DNA from: Ensifer canadensis
GTDB lineage: Bacteria; Pseudomonadota; Alphaproteobacteria; Rhizobiales; Rhizobiaceae
DNA length: 64,000 bases
NCBI RefSeq assembly: GCF_017488845.2
Contig: NZ_CP083374.1
Span: forward strand, 62,001-126,000
Reading direction: 5' to 3'
Both the position numbers and the translations under genes were made by a program. The stretch's first letter is position 1. The number at the start of each line of letters is the position of its first letter. This document shows, in pieces, positions 8,170 to 17,167 of the stretch. The notes beneath the pieces are model-generated. The model saw only the letters and a program-made list of their open reading frames with translations. It searched no databases and was not told the DNA's origin.

Positions 8170-10412
8170 TGATGCGGCAGACGATGGCGAACGATGAAAG
8201 ACCCGCTGGCACCAACGGCACCCGCGCCGCGGGGGCACCCTTGCGCTTCGGCAAGGGTCGGGCCGTTTCCGCTCGGATCGATCAGGAAACCATGCTCGTC
8301 CTTGGCAGCGGACGAGCCAGGGGCCACGCTGTTTCCGTCAGGGCCGATGGCGCAAAGCCCGCGCGAGACGGCGCTTCTGTTGCAAGCTGGCCCTTGTCTG
8401 CATCGTCGCCGTCGGCGACGCACGGTTTTGCGGCGCTCCTGACGCAACCGAAGCCCGATGTGCCCATCTCGCTGATCGACGTTGACGATGGGCGCATCAG
8501 CGAGCGCTTCATCGTTGCCCCCAGACCGATTTCGATCGAAGATGCCGCAACCCTTATTGCGCAGACCGCAGCAGGAGAAACGGCCGTCGTCGTCAGTCGC
8601 CTCGCCGATCAGCTCATGGCGCAGCCGGGCAACCGCAACAGGGTTTTCGCCGGACTTTCGCTGATCAAGGCACTGCAGCCGTCCGACGGCTTCATCGAAC
8701 TGGTCGGAGAGACCCATGACGGCGTCATCGTCATCATGGGCTGGAGCCGCGCATTCGTTCCCGGCCGTTGCCAAGCCTATCTGCTAGCCGGCGCAACGAC
8801 CGTCGCCGATTGTTTCGTCGCCAGTTTTGCCCGGCCGGATATACCGGAGGGCGAACTGGGCTTCGTCGCCGTTCTGGAAACGGGCGGGAGGGTGCGCGCC
8901 GACGCGCTCAAAGGCATCGTCTACAATGCCGGCGGAGGCTGGCACCTGACACCGGCGCATTCGCGCGTGCAGATCAGCGCGGCCCTGGACACTCCGGACC
9001 ACATCCGGTCCGTGCTGCTCGAAGCCCGGGCAACGCCAGAGGCCATGCTGCGCCTGCGTTCGGCGGCAAACGGGTTCACCGGCAAGGACACAATATCGAG
9101 CCTTCCATACCCGGTTCGCCTGGACGTTGACCGGGTGTTCGAAACCGATGAAGGCGACATGCTGATTTCGGGCTGGCTGCTCGACCCGGAGCACCATGTT
9201 TCCTCCGTCAAACTGCGGCGGCCGGGCGCAGAGGCCAGGCTCGACGACATCTGGACGCGCCTGGATCGGCTCGACGTTTCGCAAAGCTTCGCCGATCAAC
9301 CCGCATTCCGGGCATCGCTCGACAGCGACGATCAGGCCCACGGATTTGTCGCCCATGCGAGACTGCCTGGCGGCAATCTCGACGCTACACCCTATCTTGA
9401 ACTGACCTTGAGAGAAGGTCGGCGCGCGTTTCTGCCCTTGACACCCAAGCGGATGCCGGCGCGACGGGCCGCAATCCAGCAATTGTCTTTGTTCGATGCC
9501 GCCAACTGGGCGCTGCCGGCGATCGTCGATCACCAGATCGTCCCGCTTCTCTCCAAGGCCGCCTGCGCCGCGCCGCGCATGGAAACGATCATCGACGTCG
9601 GGGTGTTCGACGAAAATGCCGGCGTTCCCATCATCGTCGGCTCCACCGTCGGAATGCCGGAAGTCGGCCCGCTCCTCGCATTGTTTGCGCTCGACCCGCA
9701 GACGCGCTGCGCTCCGCTCGTGATCGTTGTCAGCAAGCCGGCCTTCCAGAGGGATCTCGTCCGTCTTAGACAGCTGGCACGGTTTTATGGTCTCTCGGTC
9801 CGCCTGGTCTGCGCGGCCGCGGCACAAGATCGCTTCGATCTGCTGTCCGTCGGGGCGGAGGTGGTTTCATGCGACACGATCGTAACCATGGCGGGCTCAC
9901 TCGTCCCTACCGGCAAAGGCTGGTACGACGCACTGACGGCAGTCGGAGAGGCCCACGTCGGAAGCGTGATTTCGCCGATGCTTGCCTATGACGATCACTC
10001 GGTGAAATGGGCAGGAAGCTGGCTCTCCGAGGACGGCGATCAACTGCTGCTCGATCGCTATGCCGGTTATCCGCTGATGGCGATTGCGGCACTGCAATTG
10101 ACGCGGGTCGACGTCGCGTCGCTCGAATGCTGCATCATGCCGCGTGCGGTCCTGAACGACGCGATGCGCGATTGCGGCGTCTATCTCGGCTCAAAACAGA
10201 AGGCCTGCGAAATCGGGCTCCGGATCAACCGGGCAGGCACCGCTGCCTACTTGCTGCCATCGATCCAATTGCTCGGCTGCGACGAGCCGATGTCGGGAGA
10301 GCAGAACGGCAAGCTTGCCGCGCTCGCCGAGCGCATCGATGTCGAAATCCTCAAGTCGCGGTGGCGAAGTGCTCACCAGAACCAAAGATCGTTTGACAGG
10401 GTTTCCGCATGA
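8166..10412 (+). CDS. wgeF: Large protein with shared module and degenerate GT-A domain (WgeF/ExpE6-like)
   Basis: A 748-residue protein with no active-site signature. Near residues 315-400 it has LISGWLLDP and GFVAHARLP, echoing the modules of WgeB and WgeE. The C-terminal 270 residues read like WgeB's GT-A domain with the catalytic positions lost: AGS (576-578) stands where WgeB has NSD, with GW four to six residues after the V-P and a following V-x-S/G-P block in both. Anchoring on the later L-x-I-x-R-A-G, WgeB's ED becomes KA (679-680). This suggests a pseudo-glycosyltransferase acting as a scaffold or binding protein. The ATG overlaps the wgeE stop, and the stop overlaps wgeG. Confidence 0.7.
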   Translation: MMMRQTMANDERPAGTNGTRAAGAPLRFGKGRAVSARIDQETMLVLGSGRARGHAVSVRADGAKPARDGASVASWPLSASSPSATHGFAALLTQPKPDVPISLIDVDDGRISERFIVAPRPISIEDAATLIAQTAAGETAVVVSRLADQLMAQPGNRNRVFAGLSLIKALQPSDGFIELVGETHDGVIVIMGWSRAFVPGRCQAYLLAGATTVADCFVASFARPDIPEGELGFVAVLETGGRVRADALKGIVYNAGGGWHLTPAHSRVQISAALDTPDHIRSVLLEARATPEAMLRLRSAANGFTGKDTISSLPYPVRLDVDRVFETDEGDMLISGWLLDPEHHVSSVKLRRPGAEARLDDIWTRLDRLDVSQSFADQPAFRASLDSDDQAHGFVAHARLPGGNLDATPYLELTLREGRRAFLPLTPKRMPARRAAIQQLSLFDAANWALPAIVDHQIVPLLSKAACAAPRMETIIDVGVFDENAGVPIIVGSTVGMPEVGPLLALFALDPQTRCAPLVIVVSKPAFQRDLVRLRQLARFYGLSVRLVCAAAAQDRFDLLSVGAEVVSCDTIVTMAGSLVPTGKGWYDALTAVGEAHVGSVISPMLAYDDHSVKWAGSWLSEDGDQLLLDRYAGYPLMAIAALQLTRVDVASLECCIMPRAVLNDAMRDCGVYLGSKQKACEIGLRINRAGTAAYLLPSIQLLGCDEPMSGEQNGKLAALAERIDVEILKSRWRSAHQNQRSFDRVSA

Positions 10413-11743
10413 GGGAGCAAAAGCTTCGCGTCCTGGTGATCTCGCATGCGCACCCCTCGTTTTCGCTTGGAGGGGCGGAGATCGCTTCGCACAACCTGCA
10501 TCGCGGCCTGAACGCGATGGAAGGTGTCGAATCCGTGTATCTGGCGGCCGCCTCCCCGCCACTGCAACGACACGCCTCGTCGGCGCTGATGAGTGCGCGC
10601 CTGCCGCAGGAAGAGGTGTTGTTCCACACCGATGCCTATGATCATTTTCACCTCGCGAATGAGGACGTCGAGTCGATCGAGCGTGATCTCCTGCGCTTCG
10701 TGCGCGATGTGAAACCGGATGTCATTCATTTCCATCACGTTCTGGGTTTCGGTCTCGAGGCCCTCTATGCGGTGCGCTCCGCACTGCCAGACGCGGCAAT
10801 CCTTCTCACCCTTCATGAATTCGTGCCGATCTGCCACAACCACGGCCAGATGGTAAAACGCCCGACTGGTCAGCTTTGCGAGCAAGCTTCGCCGACCGCC
10901 TGCAACAGCTGTTTTCCGGATATTCCGGCATCAAGGTTCCTCCGGCGTGAGGCGCTCGTGCGCGCCATGCTCCTCGATATGGTCGACGCGTTCGTTGCGC
11001 CGAGCGCCTTTCTCGCCAAGCGCTATGCGGAGTGGGGCATAGATCGCCAACGCATTCACGTCATCGAAAACGGGATTATGGGCGAGGAAGCGACACCCGT
11101 GCGCGAACTTGCGCGAAGCGACGCGCGACGCAACCGCTTCGCCTTCTTCGGCCAGATGACGCCGTTCAAGGGCGTCGACGTGCTGATCGATGCCATCGGC
11201 CGCGTACCGGATGAGATCTGGGGCGATGACGCCTACCTGATGATCTTCGGCGCCAATCTCGAGCGCCAACCGGTCGAATTCCAGGCGCGGATGAAGAAGC
11301 TGATCGAGCGAGCCGGTCGTCGGGTGCGCTTTTACGGCAGCTACCAAAATGCGGATCTGCCGAAGCTCATGCGCTCCGTCGATTGGGTGATCTTCCCATC
11401 GATCTGGTGGGAGAACTCACCCGTCGTCATCCAGGAAGCGCTGCTGCACCGCCGGCCGATCATCTGCTCCGACATTGGCGGCATGGCCGAGAAAGTTCGC
11501 GATGGCGCTGATGGCCTGCATTTTCGCGCCGGCAACGGCCAGCACCTCGCGGATCGGATCGTCGAGGTCCTGAACGACGACACGGTCTGGGACCGCTTGC
11601 GCAGCAGCATGCGCGGTCCCTTCAGCTCCAAGGATTGCGCACGGGAACACCTGGGCGTCTATCGCAGCCTGCTGCGCGAGAAAGACGGTGCCGCGCAACG
11701 CGAACATCGCATCGAGATGCGCGTCTCGTCACAGTTCCAATGA
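10409..11743 (+). CDS. wgeG: GT4-family glycosyltransferase (WgeG/ExpE7-like)
   Basis: GT-B glycosyltransferase of 444 residues, clearly a paralogue of the enzyme at 6175. It shares the loop LGGAEIASHNL, the LTLHEFVPICHNHGQMV and CNSCF cysteine region, the donor-domain FAFFGQMTPFKGVDVL, and PSIWWENSPVVIQEA with ICSDIGGMAE. It is slightly longer, with an extra acidic stretch after the linker. The start overlaps wgeF by four bases. Together the two GT4 enzymes and WgeB give three active transferases, more than the alternating glucose-galactose backbone of galactoglucan would strictly need, so at least one may prime or decorate the chain. Confidence 0.85.
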   Translation: MREQKLRVLVISHAHPSFSLGGAEIASHNLHRGLNAMEGVESVYLAAASPPLQRHASSALMSARLPQEEVLFHTDAYDHFHLANEDVESIERDLLRFVRDVKPDVIHFHHVLGFGLEALYAVRSALPDAAILLTLHEFVPICHNHGQMVKRPTGQLCEQASPTACNSCFPDIPASRFLRREALVRAMLLDMVDAFVAPSAFLAKRYAEWGIDRQRIHVIENGIMGEEATPVRELARSDARRNRFAFFGQMTPFKGVDVLIDAIGRVPDEIWGDDAYLMIFGANLERQPVEFQARMKKLIERAGRRVRFYGSYQNADLPKLMRSVDWVIFPSIWWENSPVVIQEALLHRRPIICSDIGGMAEKVRDGADGLHFRAGNGQHLADRIVEVLNDDTVWDRLRSSMRGPFSSKDCAREHLGVYRSLLREKDGAAQREHRIEMRVSSQFQ

Positions 11744-11755
11744 CGGATTAAGCTT

Positions 11756-12943
11756 TTGGCACGCATATTGGTCATGATCCCCGCCGGTGAAGTCTACGCA
11801 CATGACAGCGTTCGCTGGTATCAACATCAAGACATCCAGTCTCACATCAACCACTACCACAATATGGGCGATGCCTTCGTCTTCGACTCGTCGCTGAAAC
11901 TGCTGCGGTTCGAAGAACTCGGTGTGCTCGAAATATCGGAATTCAGGCCACGCGACATCGCCCGGCTTCGCGAGGAATACGACTACGTGTTCCTGCGCGG
12001 ATCAAATTACATTCACGACGCCATGAACTGGGAGGCGGCAGCAACGGTCCTGAAGGCGCTCGGCCTGCCTGTGATCGGCTTCGGCATCGGCGCGCAGGCG
12101 CCGGTGGATGGAAAAATCAGGCTCTCCGACGATACGCGCGCCGTTCTGCGTCTGATGTCGGAATCGACGGCATCAATCGGTGTGCGGGGCGCCTATTCGG
12201 CCGAGGTTCTGTGGGATCTCGGCATCCGCAACGTCCGGATCATCGGATGCCCGACCGCCTTCCGCCTGAACGATCCGGAATTGCGCATCACGCTGCCGCC
12301 GCTCGAACAGGTCCGCAAGGTCGGGGTCACCGTCAGGCGAGAAGTCTCCAATGCCTATGCCAAGGATATCGAACGCTATCTCGGCTTCCACCGCGAACTG
12401 GTGAAAACCGTGGCAGGGCGCTTCGAGACCGTGCTGTTGACGCAGGGCGAGGTCGAGGAAAAGAAGCTTGTCCTGGGAGACGAGGCCCAGCGCGAAGAAG
12501 CACTCGCCGCGCTCAAGGCCGACCATTGGACATCGTCTTGGTATCTCGATGAGGTGATGCTGCGCCTCTACCAGCAAAGGCTGTTCTATTCCGATGTGGT
12601 TGCCGATTACGAACGGCTGATCCGCGCCCAGGACCTGGTGCTCGGCTACCGCCTGCACGGCAATCTCATGGCGCTGGCGAATGGGGTTCCGTCGATCTAC
12701 TGCACCTATGACAGCCGAACGGCCGAGTTCTGCGACACATTCAAGATCCCCAGTTTCGACATCTTCGGGCAGCAGGCGTTCTGCCTCGAGGACTATTGGG
12801 ACCAGGCCCTCTTCGATAGGTACAACCGTGCCTGGTTCCACACCTACGGCGAAATGTACCGTTTCCTTACTGAAAATGGTGTCGAGCACAAGATGCACGA
12901 CATCCTCAAATCCCCACCCGCAAAAATCTCCCGAGTTGCTTGA
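11756..12943 (+). CDS. wgeH: Polysaccharide pyruvyltransferase family protein (WgeH/ExpE8-like)
   Basis: A 395-residue member of the PS_pyruv_trans family, which transfers the enolpyruvyl moiety of phosphoenolpyruvate to sugar hydroxyls to make ketals. Family-like features are the early NMGDAFVFDSS, YDYVFLRGSNYIHD, the GFGIGAQAP strand-loop, SIGVRGAYSAEVL with IIGCPTAF, and a late VLGYRLHGNLMAL carrying the conserved RLH. The start is a TTG twelve bases after wgeG; the upstream site is weak, which may lower expression. S. meliloti galactoglucan carries 4,6-O-pyruvyl galactose, so ketal formation on the polymer is a fair inference. Confidence 0.78.
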   Translation: MARILVMIPAGEVYAHDSVRWYQHQDIQSHINHYHNMGDAFVFDSSLKLLRFEELGVLEISEFRPRDIARLREEYDYVFLRGSNYIHDAMNWEAAATVLKALGLPVIGFGIGAQAPVDGKIRLSDDTRAVLRLMSESTASIGVRGAYSAEVLWDLGIRNVRIIGCPTAFRLNDPELRITLPPLEQVRKVGVTVRREVSNAYAKDIERYLGFHRELVKTVAGRFETVLLTQGEVEEKKLVLGDEAQREEALAALKADHWTSSWYLDEVMLRLYQQRLFYSDVVADYERLIRAQDLVLGYRLHGNLMALANGVPSIYCTYDSRTAEFCDTFKIPSFDIFGQQAFCLEDYWDQALFDRYNRAWFHTYGEMYRFLTENGVEHKMHDILKSPPAKISRVA

Positions 12944-12960
12944 AGCGAAAAGGTGCTGAC

Positions 12961-13848
12961 ATGCAGAACAAAGTGCGCAAGGCGATCATCCCGGCCGCCG
13001 GATTCGGTACGCGAATGCTGCCGGCGACAAAAAGCGTTCCCAAGGAACTGCTGCCGATCGTTGATCGGCCGATCCTCGACTACATCGTCAGCGAGGCGTT
13101 TGCCGCAGGCATCGAACACGTCATCATCGTCACCGGCCGCATGAAGGGTGCGATCGAGGATTATTTCGATCACGCATTCGAGGTCGACGCAACGCTGCGG
13201 CGAGCCGGCAAGAACCCGCTTGCCGATCGGCTGGCGACGGCAACGCCTGATGTCGGCAGCATCTCATTCGTGCGTCAGCAACAGGCGCGTGGCCTTGGCC
13301 ACGCCGTCTGGACGGCGCGCCACATCGTCGGCGACGAACCTTTCGCCGTGCTGCTGCCGGATATGCTGATGGTCGATCACGAACCCTGCCTCCAATCGAT
13401 GACGACCCTTCACCAGCGACATGGCGGCAATGTCGTGGCGGTCGAACGGTGCTTGCCGGAAGAGGCTCACAAATTCGGCATCGTTTCCCTGAAGCAGACC
13501 ATTGGGGGCGCACTGGTCGATGGCCTCGTGGAAAAACCGGCCCCGGGCACGGCGCCGAGCAACCTGTTTATCTCAGGGCGCTACATTCTGCAGCCGGAGA
13601 TCTTCAACATCCTCGAAAACCAGGAGCCGGGTGCAGGCGGCGAGATCCAGTTGACCGACGCGATGATCACCCTGATGAAAGACCAGGAAATTCGCGCTTT
13701 CGAATTCGGCGGCCGCACGTTCGACTGCGGAAATCCGACCGGCTTCGTCGCGGCCAACCTGCACATGGCAATGGCGCGCGCCGACATTGCAGCAGGGATC
13801 TCCGGCGAGATGCATGCACTGATGACGCCCCTGCGCGCAATCGCCTGA
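12961..13848 (+). CDS. galU: UTP--glucose-1-phosphate uridylyltransferase
   Basis: Makes UDP-glucose from UTP and glucose 1-phosphate in the cytoplasm. At 295 residues it has the usual GalU length. The nucleotide-binding start AAGFGTRMLPATKSVPKELL, the LLPDML strand, the VEKPAPGTAPSNL loop and GEIQLTDAM are all present. The ATG at 12961 follows AAAAGG; an in-frame TTG at 12940 is less likely. It lies 17 bases after wgeH, so it probably belongs to the same transcript and feeds UDP-glucose (and via epimerase UDP-galactose) to the glycosyltransferases upstream. A housekeeping copy is likely elsewhere. Confidence 0.92.
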   Translation: MQNKVRKAIIPAAGFGTRMLPATKSVPKELLPIVDRPILDYIVSEAFAAGIEHVIIVTGRMKGAIEDYFDHAFEVDATLRRAGKNPLADRLATATPDVGSISFVRQQQARGLGHAVWTARHIVGDEPFAVLLPDMLMVDHEPCLQSMTTLHQRHGGNVVAVERCLPEEAHKFGIVSLKQTIGGALVDGLVEKPAPGTAPSNLFISGRYILQPEIFNILENQEPGAGGEIQLTDAMITLMKDQEIRAFEFGGRTFDCGNPTGFVAANLHMAMARADIAAGISGEMHALMTPLRAIA

Positions 13849-13946
13849 TGACGCTACGCCGCAAGGAGCGGCCGTGCCGCCAGGTTGCGCAATCTGTGTT
13901 CATGGCGGCGGCGTTTAAGGATAAAAACATGCAGCAGTTCAAAGGG

Positions 13947-13990
13947 CTACAGCGACCTTTTCGCGTCTAATAAGACGTGCGGCGCTGTAG
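13947..13990. repeat. Nested hairpin element of rhizobial intergenic type
   Basis: CTACAGCG (13947-13954) pairs with CGCTGTAG (13983-13990), and inside it CGCGTCT pairs with AGACGTGCG around an AATA loop, with one bulge. I recall closely similar elements in many rhizobial intergenic regions, but cannot count copies elsewhere. The function is not established by this sequence. Confidence 0.55.
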
Positions 13991-13997
13991 AACATCA

Positions 13998-14034
13998 AAA
14001 GGCCCGCAGACATTCCTGTTTGCGGGCCTTGTTT
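13998..14034. terminator. Rho-independent terminator between galU and the convergent glycine-rich gene
   Basis: AAGGCCCGCA (13999-14008) and TGCGGGCCTT (14021-14030) form a perfect 10-bp stem with a 12-base loop, followed by GTTTG on the + strand and preceded by TCAAAA, which is a U-run on the minus strand. It may stop both convergent transcripts. The rest of 13849-14154 shows no gene. Confidence 0.8.
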
Positions 14035-14154
14035 GATTTGGCTGTCAATCTCTTCCGGATTTTCAACGATCACGAGACCGGAGAATCCTTGGCGCCCCGT
14101 TATCTGCCGACCACGATCAACTGTCTGGCCCCGCCGAATGGCGGGCCACAACGG

Positions 14155-14844
14155 TCAATTCACGGGTGCCGGAGGAAGCGTTTCGCGGATCTGATCGATC
14201 TTGCCGACGTCAGGCCCGACGCCAAGGATATCCTTGGCTTCGTCGAGCATATCATCGGTTACGACACCGTCTTTCGAGAAGCCGGCAAGCGCATCGCGCA
14301 GAGCCTCGTCGCTGAGGGCTGGGTCGCTTGGGATGGCGTCCACGCCGTTCTCAGCCTCAAACTCTGCATAGGCGATGGCGTAGGCGGAAACCGCGGCCAT
14401 ACGGGGATCGTTCGAGTTGAGATAAGCGTGATAGTTGCGGTTCAGCGAGCGCAGTCCCGGCGTGCCGACGCCAGCTTCAATTGGCTCCACCTTGGTCAAC
14501 TTGTCGGCCTTCGCAGCTTTTTTCGCGGTGTCCGGGCCTTTCTTGCCACGTGTGAACAATGATTTCCACGTCGGCGTGTCGCTGGCGCTGGCCTTGCCCG
14601 ACCGGGTGTCCTTGCTTGCACGCGCGGTTCCCGATTTTCCATGGCTGGAACCTGAGCCCCCGCCATGGTTGCCGCCATTTCCATTTCCATTTCCATTACC
14701 GCCGCCGCCGCCGCCGCCACCGGAATTGCCATGGCCTTCCTTGGCCAGGGCTGTGCCCGCCGCACCGACCATCCCGCCTACCGCGGGGGCTACGACCAGA
14801 CTCAGCGCCAAGGCGCCACGAGCGATTGCTTTCGCGAAAACCAT
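14155..14844 (-). CDS. Exported glycine-rich protein A
   Basis: A 229-residue protein of unknown function. It starts with a Sec-type signal peptide (AKAIARGALALSLVV to about ALAKEG, residue 35), then a low-complexity GGGGGGGGNGNGNGNGG tract of about 30 residues and a basic linker. A helical domain (about 125-229) follows, with RNYHAYLNSNDPRM and an acidic end. The start at 14844 is chosen for GAGGAG just upstream; a longer reading from 14925 lacks a site and spoils the signal peptide. It is divergent from the sensor kinase gene across a 218-base gap that could hold both promoters. It resembles in layout the protein encoded at 17157 but is not obviously homologous along the C-terminus. Confidence 0.72.
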   Translation of the reverse strand: MVFAKAIARGALALSLVVAPAVGGMVGAAGTALAKEGHGNSGGGGGGGGNGNGNGNGGNHGGGSGSSHGKSGTARASKDTRSGKASASDTPTWKSLFTRGKKGPDTAKKAAKADKLTKVEPIEAGVGTPGLRSLNRNYHAYLNSNDPRMAAVSAYAIAYAEFEAENGVDAIPSDPALSDEALRDALAGFSKDGVVTDDMLDEAKDILGVGPDVGKIDQIRETLPPAPVN

Positions 14845-15062
14845 AAGAAACTCCTCTTCGAATAGCCGCGGCACCGACTTCGATGAAGGCCGCGTTTGTA
14901 GAGAAGCGTAACTTATCTTGGGCAAAAGGGAGCGACTATGCCCCCCGGACCATTGCGGCGGCCTATAGGACCTTGGTCCTGTCCGGCAGACAGCCTAAGG
15001 TCCGATAAGGATTGAGAACCGTGCCACGGCATTGACCAGCCTGCCCAAGCGTTTAGGTTAAC

Positions 15063-16514
15063 GTGGGTTTGTTGTACCACAGCGACGCTGGCGACCAGCA
15101 GTCGATACCGGGAAATTTCGTGCGCGCCACCCAACTCATCAAAAATTGGAACGCCCGCTCACTGGCATCGCAGTTCCTGCTGATCGGCGGCCTTGTTGCA
15201 GCGGCTGCAATGGTGCTGGTTGGGGCGTTTGTTTCACGCCTTATCGAGGAGGCCGTCACTCGCAACTCCGCCGCAACCACGGCTCTCTATGTGGACAGTG
15301 TGATAGCACCGTTGTTGCCCGATATGCAGACGACCCAGATACTCGACGGCGGTGTCGCGCGCGCTCTCGACGAAACCCTTGGTCAGGGCGCCTTGGGAGA
15401 CCGTCTCGTGTCCTTCCGCCTTTGGCGGGCAGACGGCACGGTTCTCTATTCAAGCGACGAAGCCCAGATTGGAAAACGGCTGGAGCTCAGCGACGAGCTG
15501 CGAACGGCATTCTCCGGCAGGATGGTGGCGCTCTTCGATCAATCAGGGGAGCAGTCAGACAAACGCCCCGCCGACATGCCGATCCTTGAGATCTACAATC
15601 CGGTGCTGCAACCGTGGTCGGGAGAGGTCGTCGCCGTTTCTGAATTTCATGAGGTCTCCTATGATTTCCAACACGGCTTGAACCAAGCGCGCTTCTATAC
15701 CTGGTTAGCGGTCGCAGCCTTCACGCTTGCTTTTTTCGTGGTTCTCTCTGCGATCGTGCTGCGAGGCAGCCGGACCATTGAAACGCAGCGCCATGCGCTC
15801 AAGGATCGGATCGCCCAGCTTTCAGCACTGCTCGCGCAGAACGAAGCTCTACGTGGGCGGCTCCAGCGGGCCTCGCAGCGCACGGCGGCGCTCAACGAAA
15901 GTCATCTGCGCCGCATCGGCGCTGATCTGCACGACGGGCCGGCGCAACTGCTGGCCTTCGCCTCCCTGCGGCTCGACAGCGATGCTTTGACGAACCCGAA
16001 AACACCCGGAGCGACGCGCGAGCGCAGCATCGCCGAAATCAAGGAAAGCCTCGATGAAGCAATGCAGGAGATCCGGACGATCTGCAGCGGTCTTGTTCTG
16101 CCGCAGATAGAAACAGCGACCCTGCCCGAGATCTTGAAGCGGGTCGTTCACGCCCATCAGCAGCGAACGGAAACGACCGTGGAACTGTCGGTTTTCGACC
16201 CGCCTGATCACCTCGCTCTGTCCGCCAAAATCTGCATCTACCGTTTCGTGCAGGAAGCGCTCAACAACGCGTACCGCCATGGCGGCGGCGTCGGCCAGCG
16301 TGTCTCGCAATCGACGGTGGGTGAGCAGGTGACGGTCGAGGTCGGGGACAATGGGCCTGGCTTCGACCCGGATCGCGTCGAGCCAACGGGCCTTGGCCTT
16401 GAGGGATTAAGGGAACGCATCGAAAGCTTGGGTGGAGCCTTCGAGATTAAAGTCTCAACATCTGGCACCGTTGTTCGTATGACAATCAGCACCGAGGAGA
16501 CAAAAGCGGTATGA
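15063..16514 (+). CDS. Sensor histidine kinase, NarL/DegS type (HisKA_3)
   Basis: Membrane sensor kinase of up to 483 residues. Two helices (about 37-58 and 219-240) bracket a periplasmic domain of some 160 residues with no cofactor motif. A short coiled linker follows, then the HisKA_3 box [17 protein letters not shown] with the phosphorylated histidine. The ATPase domain has [15 protein letters not shown] and [11 protein letters not shown] and [11 protein letters not shown]. The GTG at 15063 gives the longest protein; a GTG at 15120, preceded by GGGAAA and beginning [10 protein letters not shown], looks the more natural start. The gene overlaps its response regulator by four bases. The stimulus is unknown. 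Confidence 0.85.
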   Translation: MGLLYHSDAGDQQSIPGNFVRATQLIKNWNARSLASQFLLIGGLVAAAAMVLVGAFVSRLIEEAVTRNSAATTALYVDSVIAPLLPDMQTTQILDGGVARALDETLGQGALGDRLVSFRLWRADGTVLYSSDEAQIGKRLELSDELRTAFSGRMVALFDQSGEQSDKRPADMPILEIYNPVLQPWSGEVVAVSEFHEVSYDFQHGLNQARFYTWLAVAAFTLAFFVVLSAIVLRGSRTIETQRHALKDRIAQLSALLAQNEALRGRLQRASQRTAALNESHLRRIGADLHDGPAQLLAFASLRLDSDALTNPKTPGATRERSIAEIKESLDEAMQEIRTICSGLVLPQIETATLPEILKRVVHAHQQRTETTVELSVFDPPDHLALSAKICIYRFVQEALNNAYRHGGGVGQRVSQSTVGEQVTVEVGDNGPGFDPDRVEPTGLGLEGLRERIESLGGAFEIKVSTSGTVVRMTISTEETKAV

Positions 16515-17167
16515 AGACAGCGATACGCATAGCCGTGGTCGATGACCATCCCTTGTTTCGAGAGGGCGTAACAAGAAGCCTGCTGGAGATCGGCGGCTTC
16601 GAAATCGTTGCCGAGGGGAGTTCCAGGGATGATGCCCTGCTTATTGCCGAGAATCTGCGTCCCGATGTCATGCTGCTGGACATATCCATGCCGGGGGGCG
16701 GCTTGAACGCAATCCCACCTATCCTCGAGTTATCGCCGTCGCAAAAAATCATCATGCTGACCGTTTCCGAAACGAGCGACGATGTCACTGCAGCCCTCGA
16801 ACGAGGGGCGCTGGGATATGTGCTGAAGGGCGTAGGTGGCCGAGCCCTGGCGGAAATCATACGCAACGTCGCCACGGGCGAGAGCTATGTCACTCCGGCG
16901 CTCTCGGCCAAACTTCTCTCCAATCGGACGCGCGGTCCATCAAACCTGTCGGCCCTAGTCGCCAGCCTGACCGCGCGTGAACATGAAGTGCTGCAGTTGG
17001 TGGCCGCAGGCATGAGCAACAAGCACGTCGCCCGGAAACTCGAACTTCAGGAAAAGACAGTAAAGCACCATATGACGCAGATCATGGCCAAGCTCAGTGT
17101 CACCAACCGAACCGAGGCTGCCATGGTGCTGCGCGACGCGGCCGATTGGCGTCCCCTCACTGAATGA
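16511..17167 (+). CDS. LuxR/NarL-family response regulator
   Basis: Two-domain DNA-binding regulator of 218 residues. The receiver has the acidic pair VVDDHP, the phospho-acceptor in [11 protein letters not shown] and the conserved lysine in GYVLKGV. The C-terminal GerE/LuxR helix-turn-helix reads [22 protein letters not shown] with a KTVKHHM recognition helix. It is coupled to the kinase gene by ATGA. Its last 11 bases overlap the 3' end of the opposite-strand glycine-rich gene at 17157. The tight packing of the two flanking exported proteins around this pair makes them candidate targets; no binding site was identified. Confidence 0.9.
   Translation: MKTAIRIAVVDDHPLFREGVTRSLLEIGGFEIVAEGSSRDDALLIAENLRPDVMLLDISMPGGGLNAIPPILELSPSQKIIMLTVSETSDDVTAALERGALGYVLKGVGGRALAEIIRNVATGESYVTPALSAKLLSNRTRGPSNLSALVASLTAREHEVLQLVAAGMSNKHVARKLELQEKTVKHHMTQIMAKLSVTNRTEAAMVLRDAADWRPLTE

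Noticed and set aside
13885..14562. + strand 225-codon frame after galU
   Set aside because: It crosses the terminator and is antisense to the exported glycine-rich gene, whose signal peptide and ribosome site are convincing.
14670..14730. Glycine codon tracts in the two glycine-rich genes as possible microsatellites
   Set aside because: The GGN-type codon runs are imperfect and biased by protein composition; they are not clean tandem DNA repeats.
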